A stretch of DNA of 45,709 bases from a virus: positions 1 to 45,709 of the IMG/VR virus record IMGVR_UViG_3300043803_001976, one strand, 5' to 3'. The notes under the pieces are model-generated. The model was not told the origin of the DNA and made no database searches. It saw nothing but the letters and a program-made list of their open reading frames with translations. Shown piece by piece: positions 29,433 through 38,938 of the stretch; the first letter of the stretch is position 1; each line of letters starts with the position of its first letter. A program made the translations under genes and the position numbers.

Positions 29433-30047
29433 ATGCGAACCAAAGTGGCACTTTTGGCAATTGTGGCAGGGCTGGCGACGACAGCCTCGATGCTGGCGCT
29501 CCGCCCGGCCATGGAGCCGCTGCGGTCCGACGGCTACTTCCGCGGGCCGACCACGTACGCGACACAGGACGCGTTCACGCTTTCCGCCGGCCGCACCGCG
29601 ACCAAGCCGACCGGGATGATCGTGCTCGGCACCGACAGCAACAAGCCGCGGTTTCTCGAGTTCCTCCCGTATGGCGAGGGATCCGCGGCGACGACGTTCG
29701 ACTACAAGCTGTGGGCAGTGACCGTGACATACAACGACACGGGCGGGATCGACGACTACTGCCTCCAGCTCTTCTGTTCGGGTACGGCAACCCTCAGCTC
29801 GACCGCCGGCGTTGCAGTCTACGGCGTGACGTCGGCCGACAAGCTCTGTGACACTCTCAGCGTGACGACTGCTGCCTACGGAACCGCGATCACCAACGCC
29901 TTTGGTGGAGTGGCCCCGTTGGTGTTCACGGGGTCTGCCGGAGCCACACTGTTCGTCCCCGAGACGGGCAACGTGCATGGGTTCGTGCTTGAGACGGACC
30001 GCACGGGCGCCTCCGCGGCGAAGTACCTGTACCGCTTCGGCGTCTGA
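29433..30047 (+). CDS. Secreted-type virion-region protein (204 residues)
   Basis: ATG 29433 behind GGGAGAA. Residues 1-22 look like a signal peptide or membrane anchor (basic start, hydrophobic VALLAIVAGLATTASMLAL). The rest is strand-rich, Thr/Gly-rich and resembles a jelly-roll or Ig-like structural protein. A triple run of dispersed dyad halves (29446-29468) is embedded in the signal-peptide coding region. An export signal on a protein of the head-tail block is unusual. Confidence 0.6.
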   Translation: MRTKVALLAIVAGLATTASMLALRPAMEPLRSDGYFRGPTTYATQDAFTLSAGRTATKPTGMIVLGTDSNKPRFLEFLPYGEGSAATTFDYKLWAVTVTYNDTGGIDDYCLQLFCSGTATLSSTAGVAVYGVTSADKLCDTLSVTTAAYGTAITNAFGGVAPLVFTGSAGATLFVPETGNVHGFVLETDRTGASAAKYLYRFGV

Positions 30048-30076
30048 TCACTCTCGCCACCTTTGGAGCAAACTCG

Positions 30077-32320
30077 ATGCTTCGCTTTCGCCTTCTGCTT
30101 CTGCTTGTCCTGGCGTTTACTTCTCCCGCGCTCGCGCAGCGCAACACCTTGGACTACTGGGTGGATTACGCCGAGAACACCGGCACGCTGGCTATCAAAG
30201 CAAAGGGCGACTCAACCGGTGCCTACGCGGGACAGGGGCATTCGGCCGGCTTCGCGGGAGCACTGCTCACCAAGGCTGGCGCTCGCGGCGTTTGGAGCCC
30301 GCCCAACATCTCGGGCGGCACGGCTGAAACCAACGGCTATGCGTTCATGCGCCGTCGTTGGAACCTGAGCTTCGTCGAAGGTGCGATGTGGTCGACGGAG
30401 TGGAGCTTGCCCGGCTACCCGACTTCGGCGAAGGCGTTGGGGTTCACGGTTCCGGTCATCGGTTTCGAGTCTCCGCAGACCACCACGCTCAACGGCGCCA
30501 TCGTCGCGGGCGACACTTCTCTGACCGTTGCAGACGGCACCGCGATCTTGGATCCCAACAGCGGGTTCACCGCATACCTCAAGATCGGCAACGAGATCAT
30601 CTCGTACAACAATGCGACCGGAACACTTGTCAACGGCGGTGTGGTGCGGGGCGTCAACTCAATCGCCACCAACCATGCCAGCGGCGCGACGGTTAGCCGC
30701 GTGCAGGTGTGGAGCGGGCCGGTTTCGACGTATCTCGGCGAGACGACGCTCGTTTCTTCGCTTGCACTCAACACCACGCCGGCGACCATCGAGCTTACCG
30801 ACGCATCCTTCCTCCCCAAGACGAACATCCGCATCCGGATCGGCACCGAGCAGATCAATGCGTCGACCCGCACTGGCAACATCTTGAGCGGGACAATCAC
30901 GCGGGCGGTCGGCGGCGGTGCTCAGCCGGCACAGAGCCCGGGTACCCGCGTCGTTCAGGGGTTCGAGAGCCCGATCTCTGGATTGGTGCGTCCCGAGCAC
31001 CCCCTCGGCGTCAACTCCGAACTGCGGATCGCGGCGTTCTACAAGAGCCTGTCGGCGTCCGTCATCACCGAAGCGACGATCCAGACCGAGGCGTACACCC
31101 AGGGCAGCCCCGCGAACACCGACACGTCCTACACCAGCATCGGCGCGGGCACCGTCACGAACATGACCGGGACCGCCGTTGGCACGCTCAACAAGGTCGT
31201 GCAGACCGTGGCGCAGGCGACGGCTGATCGCGGCGGCGTCACGCTCAACGTGAGCACTGCCCGCGACACCTTCGGCCAGGACGGGCCTTGGGGTCCGGCT
31301 GCCGTGATGGGCGTTGGCGGCTTCTCTGGATCCCGCGCGACCGGCGTCGTGCAGATGCCTCCGCTCAGCGAGGGCGGCAAGACGCTCAACGACCTTCACC
31401 GCGAGCTGAATGTCTACTCGGCCGCGCACTCGGTCAACGAGTTTGCCGTCGGCGTGATTGAGCAGAACAAGATGATCCGCATGTTCGACGACACGGACGT
31501 CGGCGGCAACAACAACATCGCCCTTCTTCACGTTTGCGTGTTCGGCCACAACGAAACCGGCGACGGCGGCTACGGCGGTCCGTACATCCCCGAGTATCCG
31601 TGGACCGAGCGACCTGGAGTCTCCACACTGATTGACGGCCCGCACACCAAGGGCGACACCACGATCGACGTGCTCAACGCCGCGAACCTTGCCACGCAGG
31701 GGATGATCTACGTAGAGGGTCAGTACATCTGGTACCGGACGCGAACTGGCACGCAGCTCCAAGATTGCGTCTGGGGCGTGTTTGGATCGACGCCCGCGGA
31801 CTTGGTCGCGAGCGACGTGGTGTACCAGGGCTACCCGACGACGCACCCTCTCGGGTTCGCATCCGAAGTCCTCTTCGACTACCTGTGGGAGCGGGATCGC
31901 TGGATCGACGCCGGCGGCAGCATCGAGACGTTCGGGTATGTGTGGATCCGGCCCATGCCGACGTCCGACTCGCCGACGTACAGCGACCAGTTCTCGGCCG
32001 CCCTTGCGGGCGACGCCGCTCGCGAGGGAAGGCTCCGCGAGTTCGCCACCGAGATTTCGGGCCGGCTTGGCTCCTTGCCCGGCTTCGTGGTGTTGGATAT
32101 GTCCCGCATGTGGACCGCGGCTGAAATCGTGGCAAAGGACTACGGCGCTTCGACGACCGATCTGATCCACCACACTGCGGCTGCGTACCGGATCTTCCAT
32201 CAGCGAGCCGTGGAGTATTACACCGAAGGCGAAGGATCGCCACGCCGCCGCGGCGGGCTTCGCGGGCGTCCGCGTCGGGTGATTCGCAAGAAGAAGGGAA
32301 GGGGCAATGTCCGACTCTAA
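30077..32320 (+). CDS. Exported SGNH/GDSL-type esterase with repeated beta domains
   Basis: A 747-residue protein. Residues 1-21 are a clear signal peptide (LLLLLVLAFTSPALA-Q). SGNH hydrolase blocks follow: GDST with Ser46 (block I), GHNETGDG near 488-495 (block III with the oxyanion Asn) and DLIHH near 694-698 (block V Asp-His). Such enzymes deacetylate surface polysaccharides in phage tail fibres. Three copies of a beta repeat of about 75 residues are inserted (from about 138, 215 and 515), each with a GDT/TTI start, an IGNE or EGQY turn and a final Gly-Val. The C-terminal tail is very basic. It may be a fibre component or an exported enzyme that alters the infected cell's surface. Confidence 0.75.
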   Translation: MLRFRLLLLLVLAFTSPALAQRNTLDYWVDYAENTGTLAIKAKGDSTGAYAGQGHSAGFAGALLTKAGARGVWSPPNISGGTAETNGYAFMRRRWNLSFVEGAMWSTEWSLPGYPTSAKALGFTVPVIGFESPQTTTLNGAIVAGDTSLTVADGTAILDPNSGFTAYLKIGNEIISYNNATGTLVNGGVVRGVNSIATNHASGATVSRVQVWSGPVSTYLGETTLVSSLALNTTPATIELTDASFLPKTNIRIRIGTEQINASTRTGNILSGTITRAVGGGAQPAQSPGTRVVQGFESPISGLVRPEHPLGVNSELRIAAFYKSLSASVITEATIQTEAYTQGSPANTDTSYTSIGAGTVTNMTGTAVGTLNKVVQTVAQATADRGGVTLNVSTARDTFGQDGPWGPAAVMGVGGFSGSRATGVVQMPPLSEGGKTLNDLHRELNVYSAAHSVNEFAVGVIEQNKMIRMFDDTDVGGNNNIALLHVCVFGHNETGDGGYGGPYIPEYPWTERPGVSTLIDGPHTKGDTTIDVLNAANLATQGMIYVEGQYIWYRTRTGTQLQDCVWGVFGSTPADLVASDVVYQGYPTTHPLGFASEVLFDYLWERDRWIDAGGSIETFGYVWIRPMPTSDSPTYSDQFSAALAGDAAREGRLREFATEISGRLGSLPGFVVLDMSRMWTAAEIVAKDYGASTTDLIHHTAAAYRIFHQRAVEYYTEGEGSPRRRGGLRGRPRRVIRKKKGRGNVRL

Positions 32321-32564
32321 ACCAGTTCCAGGCTCTCTCAGCAAGAACACCCGCTTCTCGATGACGCTCGGCATGGGCTTGAGCGCGTGCGTGTGTCTTC
32401 TTGGCGCCGGCGGGGTCGCGATCAAGGCGAAGAACGACGTCGAGTACGCCAACCAGCGACAGGACGCGGAGATCGCCAACCTCAAGGAGCGAATCAGCGA
32501 CCTCAGAGAAACGGTCAACGAGATCCGCAACGACGTCAAAACGCTGATTCGGAGGACCCCATGA
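32307..32564 (+). CDS. Membrane-anchored coiled-coil protein, inner-spanin or holin-like (85 residues)
   Basis: ATG 32307 overlaps the esterase end. Residues about 20-42 form one transmembrane segment (LGMGLSACVCLLGAGGVAI), followed by a long coiled coil rich in Glu, Asn, Leu and Arg. That is the form of an Rz-type inner spanin subunit, or of a phage protein in the holin class with a C-terminal coil. It opens a likely lysis cassette. Confidence 0.6.
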   Translation: MSDSKPVPGSLSKNTRFSMTLGMGLSACVCLLGAGGVAIKAKNDVEYANQRQDAEIANLKERISDLRETVNEIRNDVKTLIRRTP

Positions 32565-32800
32565 GCACCGGAACCGTCCCCGCCAAGATCGCCGAGTGGT
32601 TCGGGCCTTCGTGGCGCACGAAGCTCGCCGGTCTGGTAACGATCGTCCTATCGCTCGTTCTCCTCTTTGCCGACGACCTGGGAATCTCTCCCGAGATGGC
32701 GGTCAAGCTCGTGTCGGCGGTGTCGATCGTCACCGGCGGCGGCTTGATTGTCGCGCGTGACAACAAGGTCAGCAGCGAGCAGGCCGGGGCCAAGCAGTGA
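32561..32800 (+). CDS. Holin-like protein (79 residues)
   Basis: ATG 32561 behind GGAGG, overlapping the previous stop. Two hydrophobic segments (about 26-42 and 51-68) are separated by a short DDLGISPE turn, and both ends are polar. This is the pattern of a two-segment holin that permeabilises the inner membrane. There is no clear endolysin beside it. Confidence 0.65.
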   Translation: MSTGTVPAKIAEWFGPSWRTKLAGLVTIVLSLVLLFADDLGISPEMAVKLVSAVSIVTGGGLIVARDNKVSSEQAGAKQ

Positions 32801-33492
32801 CCATCGGCGTCTGCTACACCTTCCCGTTGCAGGCTCCGGCCTTGCAGCTACCCGCCGGCATTCTCTCGATCGAGCACGCGGACTGCGGGCGAGCGGGCAC
32901 GCCAAGGCGTCCCAGCGTGTCGGCGCAGACAGCTAGGCCGAACGGGCGTCTTCTCAACTTCGAGCCGGACAACATCGTGCCCACGCCGCTCCAGCACTGG
33001 CCGTCGATCTTCAAGTCTGGTTGGCCTTCGACCGGGCGCGTGTTCGCGTACGGGATCGACTGCGGACTCCGCCAGTACGACCACCCGCTCAACCGGCTTG
33101 TCATGGCACTTCGCCGGCCGACGCGGCCCGGCGAGCCAATCCAGTACGCGAGCTTCTCGCTCGACGGGTACCCGCGGCCCGGCTACGAATCGCCGCGGAA
33201 CTACCTGCCGTGGGCCAAATACCGCTCCGCCCGGCTGGAAGAGGTCGGCCGCGCCTCCAAGACCCGCTCCGCTTTCTGCGTCGAAGTACAGGCACAAATG
33301 GGAGTTGACGAGCCGTACGGCAACGACGTCGTGATCCATGACCGTGACACAATTGCCATGCAGATCAAGGCTGCGGGCAGCAACGACATCATCATCTTTG
33401 CGGGTGCTAACACGCCCACAGCTCGCGAGCGGGTCGACGAAGCGGTTCTTCGGGCGATCGATCTTGCGAAGGACATCAAGGGAATCCCATGA
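32797..33492 (+). CDS. Unknown 231-residue protein in the lysis-like cluster
   Basis: GTG 32797 overlaps the holin-like stop. Alternating strands and helices (GRVFAYGIDCGL, VVIHDRDTIAM, IIIFAGANTP) suggest an alpha/beta barrel. It lies where an endolysin is expected, but no lysozyme, amidase or glycosidase motif is certain. It could be a divergent glycosidase. One dispersed dyad (33345-33358) lies within. Confidence 0.5.
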   Translation: MTIGVCYTFPLQAPALQLPAGILSIEHADCGRAGTPRRPSVSAQTARPNGRLLNFEPDNIVPTPLQHWPSIFKSGWPSTGRVFAYGIDCGLRQYDHPLNRLVMALRRPTRPGEPIQYASFSLDGYPRPGYESPRNYLPWAKYRSARLEEVGRASKTRSAFCVEVQAQMGVDEPYGNDVVIHDRDTIAMQIKAAGSNDIIIFAGANTPTARERVDEAVLRAIDLAKDIKGIP

Positions 33493-34064
33493 GCTTTCTC
33501 AAACGCAGTGCGGTCTCGGTGCTTGGTGCGGCGATTCTCGGAATGGTCCTGGCTGGGTGCTCGGGGTCGCAGATTGGATCGTCGTGGGACAAGAAGCCCG
33601 ACGGCGCCGTCGCTTCCCGCAACGCCAGCCCAAACCGCGTGAGCCTGTCGAAAGACGGGGAAACATGGGACAGCGAGACCAGCGTCCCCGGCAAGTACAT
33701 CCGCATGTTCGACGACAACGGGGCGGTGGTCGAGTCACTCGGGCCGACCTCGCGCGTGATGCTCTTCCCGTTCTTTGGGCGTGAAGCCAAGATCGCCAGC
33801 GACACGGACGTCACGTTTTCGGTCGACAAAGCGACGATGCCGGACGGCACGAAACTCGAGGGGTTCACCTTCTCGACACTCGCCTCGCCGGTGGTCAAGG
33901 CGCAGAATGAGGTCTGGGATCGGCTCGGACCCGTGATGATCGCGCGCGACGCCGAATCTGCCAAGACGCTTTTGAGCGACAATGAGGCTTTGGGCAAGAT
34001 CGTGGAAGCGGTCGGCCCTGGCATCATCGACGTGCTCAAAGCCATCGCCGCCGGGGGCGTCTAG
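33489..34064 (+). CDS. Phage-encoded lipoprotein (191 residues)
   Basis: ATG 33489 overlaps the previous stop. Residues 1-24 end in the lipobox LAGC, with Cys24 followed by Ser, so the mature protein should be a lipoprotein. The rest is strand-rich and ends with a hydrophobic helix (KIVEAVGPGIIDVLKAIAAGGV). Possible roles are outer spanin, receptor masking or superinfection exclusion. It is much longer than usual outer spanins. Confidence 0.7.
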   Translation: MSFLKRSAVSVLGAAILGMVLAGCSGSQIGSSWDKKPDGAVASRNASPNRVSLSKDGETWDSETSVPGKYIRMFDDNGAVVESLGPTSRVMLFPFFGREAKIASDTDVTFSVDKATMPDGTKLEGFTFSTLASPVVKAQNEVWDRLGPVMIARDAESAKTLLSDNEALGKIVEAVGPGIIDVLKAIAAGGV

Positions 34065-34522
34065 TGCCATCCATCGCGGGAACCGTCAAGTACGACGGCA
34101 CGACGATCCTGGCTGCCAACGGGAACGTGCTCACGGTTGGCAAGGTTCCCTTGACGCGGGTCGCACAGGACGGCGCCACGACCGGCCAAGCACTCGCCTG
34201 GAACGGAACCGCTTGGGCTCCTGCGGCGGCGGGCGGTGGCGGGCTTTCGCTCACGACGTATCAGGCCAATCTCGGATCCGTGGCGTCAACCGGCGGCACG
34301 TTTGACATCACCGGGCTCTCCGGGCTCACGCCAGGGGCGAACGTTCTGATCCAGCATCTCGCGGTGGCCGCGACGGGCAAAGGCGACCTTCGAGACGAGA
34401 TCGAGATGGACGCGGTAATCGCGTCCGGGTACGTCCTCGACAGCAGCACGATCCGTGTTCACTGGCGTTCAACCGGTCCTGTGGCCGGTTACGTCGCTCT
34501 CGGTTACGCAGTGTCGACGTAG
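34064..34522 (+). CDS. Putative virion structural protein (152 residues)
   Basis: GTG 34064 overlaps the previous stop. The N-terminal repeat-rich start (GTVKYDGTTILAANGNVLT) and Gly-rich hinge resemble phage tail fibre tips; the rest is strand-rich. Function not recognised. Confidence 0.55.
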   Translation: MPSIAGTVKYDGTTILAANGNVLTVGKVPLTRVAQDGATTGQALAWNGTAWAPAAAGGGGLSLTTYQANLGSVASTGGTFDITGLSGLTPGANVLIQHLAVAATGKGDLRDEIEMDAVIASGYVLDSSTIRVHWRSTGPVAGYVALGYAVST

Positions 34523-34530
34523 GAGAACGC

Positions 34531-35205
34531 ATGGCAACGATTCAAGACCCAAACACTCCAGCCAACATGCAGGGCGTGGACGGCACGCACAAAGCTGCGA
34601 GGGTTTCGCTTCGACCGCTTGATCACAGCACGGGCGGTCACTATTCCTACGGCGGATTCACGGGCATTCTGCCGGCGGCGCTTGCGGCCAACTCCGAGAT
34701 TTTTCAGTTCCGATGGGTGAGCAGTGCGTTCCTGTGTGCCATCAAGCGGATCACGCTTTCGGCGTCCGTTTCGACGACGTTCTTTGCGGCTGGCGTTCCT
34801 GTGCAGATCGACATGCTCAAGGCGGCGGGTTGGTCTAGTGCAGGCACGGGGGGCACGGCACCAAACCCCGCGGCCCTGCTCAAGCGTCGCGCGTCAATGG
34901 CGAACTCGGTACTCGGCAACGGCGACATGAGAATCTCAACCACTGCGGCCCTTGGCGTGGGAACAAAGACGCTGGAAAGCGTAGCCATTTCCAGCATCCT
35001 CGCGCCCGGCCCGATCACCGCATCCTTGAACGGGCAGATCATCCCGCCCGGCACGGTGTTCTTTGACGCGGACATCCCGAGCGGTGGCCACCCGCTCGTT
35101 CTCGCGGCCAACGAAGGAATCGTGATCCGCTCGGTGGCTGTTCCCGCGACCGGAACGTGGACCGCCAGCGTCAACATCGAATGGGCCGAAGTCCCGACGT
35201 ACTAG
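34531..35205 (+). CDS. Putative virion structural protein (224 residues)
   Basis: ATG 34531 behind AGGAGAA. The chain is rich in Ala, Thr and Ser with alternating strands, typical of fibre or baseplate proteins. It starts with a polar ATIQDPNTPANMQGVDG segment. It precedes tail tubular A. No enzymatic motif. Confidence 0.55.
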   Translation: MATIQDPNTPANMQGVDGTHKAARVSLRPLDHSTGGHYSYGGFTGILPAALAANSEIFQFRWVSSAFLCAIKRITLSASVSTTFFAAGVPVQIDMLKAAGWSSAGTGGTAPNPAALLKRRASMANSVLGNGDMRISTTAALGVGTKTLESVAISSILAPGPITASLNGQIIPPGTVFFDADIPSGGHPLVLAANEGIVIRSVAVPATGTWTASVNIEWAEVPTY

Positions 35206-35236
35206 GCAGGTTTGTGCACAATGTGAAGGGGAGCCC

Positions 35237-36037
35237 ATGACAACGCTTGAAGCGGTCAACGAGGTGCTGGAGTCTGTCGGCGAGCAACCGTCGCTGGAGC
35301 TTGACACCGGCGGGACGTCCGACGTCGCGGAGGCGGAAACGCACCTTGACCGGGCAAGGAAGAAGATCCTTCGCCGCGGGTGGGCCTGCAACCGCGAGAT
35401 TCAGCTCTTGGTCACGCTTCCGACCGTCCGCTTGCAGGTGACGGTGTCGACCGGAACGTTCACGCTCGACCAGATTGTGACACACAGCGGCGGCGCCACG
35501 GGGATGTTCGCGTACGAGGAGGGTGGCTATGTCTACCTTCGCCCGGTGTCTGGGACTTTCACCGGGTCTGGCACAATCTCGGCGTCCGGCGGCGTTCTTC
35601 GCACCGTGGTCGCGTACACCGACGTCGTCCAGGCCAAGATTCCCGTTTCGAGCGACTGGCTGAGCATCATGCCGGCGGCAAAAGAGCCGATCGCGTTCGT
35701 GACCCGCGACGGGTTCCTCTACGACCCAATCCTGTCCACCTTCGAGCTTTCCGCCGACGTCACCGCACTGATCGCCGTGATGCTGGACTTCGACAGCCTG
35801 ACGCACGCGCTCGCGCGGTACGTGATCGCGGAAGCGTCCGCGACGTTCCAGCGGTACAAGCGGCGCGGCCAGTTCGATGAGGCACTGTTGCAACAGGCCA
35901 TCCAAGAGGCTCGCATCGATGCGGAGCAGGAAGACACAGATCTCCTGCAAACGAACGTGCTCACAACCCAGCAATCCAGGGACGTCCGAGGAGGGCGAGG
36001 CCGCTCGCTCTACGAGGGCGACCCAAACTACGCGTAA
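35237..36037 (+). CDS. Tail tubular protein A, T7 gp11-like, with beta-domain insertion
   Basis: A 266-residue protein; T7 gp11 has 196. ATG 35237 behind AAGGGGAG. The start (TTLEAVNEVLESVGE) and the later LIAVMLDFDSLTHALARYVIAEAS helix match gp11-type gatekeepers that sit below the portal. A strand-rich, Gly/Thr-rich insertion of about 60 residues (about 65-125) accounts for the extra length and may decorate the tail. Confidence 0.83.
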   Translation: MTTLEAVNEVLESVGEQPSLELDTGGTSDVAEAETHLDRARKKILRRGWACNREIQLLVTLPTVRLQVTVSTGTFTLDQIVTHSGGATGMFAYEEGGYVYLRPVSGTFTGSGTISASGGVLRTVVAYTDVVQAKIPVSSDWLSIMPAAKEPIAFVTRDGFLYDPILSTFELSADVTALIAVMLDFDSLTHALARYVIAEASATFQRYKRRGQFDEALLQQAIQEARIDAEQEDTDLLQTNVLTTQQSRDVRGGRGRSLYEGDPNYA

Positions 36038-36046
36038 GGAAAAACC

Positions 36047-36508
36047 ATGGCAGGACTTTGGACAAATCGCGGCAAGAAAGCAGCACTCGCCGCGTTCCTT
36101 CGCGGGACGGCAATCTCTGGCTCGGCGTTTCGCTTGGTCCTGTGCACATCAGCGAACACGCCGACGGTCGACACAAACACGCTCTCTGAGCTTACCGAGG
36201 TCGCCGCCGGCAACGGGTACACGTCGGGCGGCATCGCCGTCGCACAGAGCGCCGTGGGCTGGCCGACGCTCACAGAGGACGACACGAACGACTCCGCCAT
36301 CGCCGAGGCCCTGGCGGCAATTTGGACCGCGTCCGGAACCGGGATCCCGTTCAGCGGCAGCGGCCCGCGATGGGCCGTGCTCACCGACGCAAACGGAACG
36401 CTCGGCTCCCGCGAGGTGTTCGCGTTCTTTGACCTTGTGGTCACGAGGACGCTCACCGCCGGATCGACGCTCCAGCTCGACTGTTCGCTCGAACTCAAGG
36501 AGTGCTGA
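36047..36508 (+). CDS. Hypothetical structural protein (153 residues)
   Basis: ATG 36047 behind AAGGA. Order: basic helix (RGKKAALAAFLRG), strand, a Thr/Asn-rich section, then a strand-rich end LQLDCSLELKEC. Small proteins of this pattern occur in tail blocks of many phages. Placed between tail tubular A and B. Confidence 0.6.
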   Translation: MAGLWTNRGKKAALAAFLRGTAISGSAFRLVLCTSANTPTVDTNTLSELTEVAAGNGYTSGGIAVAQSAVGWPTLTEDDTNDSAIAEALAAIWTASGTGIPFSGSGPRWAVLTDANGTLGSREVFAFFDLVVTRTLTAGSTLQLDCSLELKEC

Positions 36509-38937
36509 CCCTGAATCAGTCTGACCGCGTGCCTTTGGTCTTCCAAGGCATCTCGCAGCAGCCGGCAGAAGTGCGGCGGTCAGGGCAGGTTGAGGACGCT
36601 TGGAACGTCCTGTTCTCCGCGAGGGAAGGGTGTGTTGAGCGATACGGCTCGTGGTTCGTGGCGTCCGTGCCCGGCGCCCCGGCCAACGCGAACCTTCGGC
36701 TTCACCCGATCGAGCGCGACCAAGACGAGCAGTACCTCGTGGTCTACGGCGACGGGGTTCTCAGGGTCTTCCAGATCGACGGGCTCGAGGCCACGGTCAA
36801 CGTCTCGGGCGATGCCCAGGCGTATCTTGACGCCCTTGATGCCGACGCCGACAACCTCCAGTTCGTGACGATCGGCGACACGACCTTCATTCTCAACAAC
36901 AAGAAGCCGACCGGCTCGCTCGCGTCACCAACATACTTGGTGGACAACACCTACCGCGACTACTTCGTCATGCTCGCGGACTCGCCGGCAAGCGGTACGT
37001 ACCACCGCACCAGGGAAGACGTCACCGGAGAAGCCGCGGGGTACTTCCTCTACGACCTGTCGGAAGGCGGCGACGGCACCTTTGCCGAGATCCGATTCTT
37101 CCAGAACGGGGCCGGTTCGAACAGCGAGTGGTGGGCGGGCAGCAACGGGTATTGGGACGACGAGACGTACGGTGCCGGCCTCCCGCTCCGTGGCACAATT
37201 GGCATCGGCTTTCAGCGCCTCAACATGGACATCACGGGCGGGGCGTGGGATGCCACCAACCGAACACTGACCAAAGCCGGGGCGTTCTCGGCGTACACGC
37301 ACCGCGACGGCGACCAAATCTTCATCACGGGCGGGACCGGCCACACTCCGATGTGGTACTCCATCGCGAGCAAGACAAACGGCGACGAGATCGTGCTCGT
37401 TGAAGCGACGACCGGCCTGTCCGTCAGCAACAACAGCAACACCTCTACCGACGCGATCGGCGTGCTCGGCGTTGTCACGATTGAGCGTCCCGGCCTTGGC
37501 GCGGAAGACATGCTCGACGTCGCGCTCAACATCCAGGCCGGTCTGCGATCTTCCGGCGGCGAGGTCCGAAACGCCATCGTGAAGTGGACGCCCGCGGGCG
37601 CCGGCGGGTACTTCACGATCATCAGCCCGTACCGCGGATCCGCCGCGACGTGCTTCCCCGCCCGGAACCTTTCGGTGGCCGGCGACTACAACTACACCGC
37701 GTCGACCGCGCCCTTCTCCGCGACCGCGGGGCAGTACGTGATCACCGCGGGGGCCGGGTCGCCGACAGAGGACACGCTCGACATCGAGGACCGGTGGACG
37801 AGGCAGACCGCGCCGAACCAGCCCGAAGCACGTCCCGACCCGACCAAGATGCCGGTGCAGATGGTTCGAACGTCCGTGGGCGACCGCCGCACGCCGGCTG
37901 TCTTCGACGTGAGCACTTGCGACTGGACTTCGCGGCCGAGCGGAGATGAGCTGAGCAACCCGATTCCGGACTTCATCGCCGAGGAGCGGCCGATCGCCGA
38001 TCTGACGCGAGCCCGCGGGCGATTGATGTTCGGGGCCGGCGAGGATGTTGACACTTCGCAGGCCGAGGACCTGTTCAACCTGTTCATGGACAACGCGGCG
38101 GAGACGGCGGAATCCGACCCGATTCACCTGAGCATGTCCGGCGACCGCGTGACCGAGGTTGATTTCTTGGTCCCGTTCCGAAAGACCGTGGTGGTCTTCA
38201 CCAAAGCGGGCCAGCAGTTCGAGATCAATTCTCCGGACCTGTTCACGCCGACGACCGCGGCCGTCACCGCGAGCACGAACTACTACACGCTGAGCCGCGT
38301 GCGGCCCGCCGCGGCCGGCGATTCGATCATCTTCCCCGGAAAGAAAGACGACGTCACCGAGATTTACGAGTACCGGTACTACGACGCTCAGGCTTCCAAC
38401 CTTGCCGTGTCGATCACTCCGCACGTCCCCCGGCTGATCCCAGACAGCTTGCGCCGCATCGTCACCAGCCCCAACGACGGCGTGATCATCGCCCTTCCGG
38501 ATGAGGGGAACTTCTCCGGGAGCGAGTTGAAGCTCTACCAGTCAACCCGCGACGAAGAGCGGGACGCGAGGATCCAGTCCGCTTGGACCCGCATCGGATT
38601 CGAGGACGCGGCGATCTCCGACATTGCAATGATTGGGAGCAACTGTTATCTTCTCGTGTACGACGCACACCGAGGGTGGGCGATCGACGTGTTTGGGGTT
38701 GGTCCGGCCATCGCAGACGCATCTCCGCTGGACGAAAATTACATTGAGGACGTGGCACAATGTGGCACCGCGGCAGACGTCGAAATCACGATCGACGGCG
38801 TCTCGAGCATCTTCCTGGAGCTTGTCGCAAGCTGCTCCACGGGCGCCACGGGCGACGTCACGGTCACGAATCCTTCGGGCGCGGTTGTCCCGGCCGGACC
38901 CGGCGGGTACTTCTCAACGATCATCGCGGTCCCATGA
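36502..38937 (+). CDS. Tail tubular protein B (nozzle), T7 gp12-like, main part
   Basis: An 811-residue protein (T7 gp12 has 794). The conserved FQGISQQP start and RSGQVEDAWN...GCVERYG segment are typical of gp12. The GTG at 36502 lies inside the AAGGAG site (36497-36502), so the real start may be CTG 36511, eight bases downstream. It is the tail tube end that opens at the cell surface. The sequence ends in a complete-looking beta domain, and the usual gp12 C-terminal part follows as a separate gene. Confidence 0.88.
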   Translation: MLTLNQSDRVPLVFQGISQQPAEVRRSGQVEDAWNVLFSAREGCVERYGSWFVASVPGAPANANLRLHPIERDQDEQYLVVYGDGVLRVFQIDGLEATVNVSGDAQAYLDALDADADNLQFVTIGDTTFILNNKKPTGSLASPTYLVDNTYRDYFVMLADSPASGTYHRTREDVTGEAAGYFLYDLSEGGDGTFAEIRFFQNGAGSNSEWWAGSNGYWDDETYGAGLPLRGTIGIGFQRLNMDITGGAWDATNRTLTKAGAFSAYTHRDGDQIFITGGTGHTPMWYSIASKTNGDEIVLVEATTGLSVSNNSNTSTDAIGVLGVVTIERPGLGAEDMLDVALNIQAGLRSSGGEVRNAIVKWTPAGAGGYFTIISPYRGSAATCFPARNLSVAGDYNYTASTAPFSATAGQYVITAGAGSPTEDTLDIEDRWTRQTAPNQPEARPDPTKMPVQMVRTSVGDRRTPAVFDVSTCDWTSRPSGDELSNPIPDFIAEERPIADLTRARGRLMFGAGEDVDTSQAEDLFNLFMDNAAETAESDPIHLSMSGDRVTEVDFLVPFRKTVVVFTKAGQQFEINSPDLFTPTTAAVTASTNYYTLSRVRPAAAGDSIIFPGKKDDVTEIYEYRYYDAQASNLAVSITPHVPRLIPDSLRRIVTSPNDGVIIALPDEGNFSGSELKLYQSTRDEERDARIQSAWTRIGFEDAAISDIAMIGSNCYLLVYDAHRGWAIDVFGVGPAIADASPLDENYIEDVAQCGTAADVEITIDGVSSIFLELVASCSTGATGDVTVTNPSGAVVPAGPGGYFSTIIAVP

Positions 38938-38938
38938 C

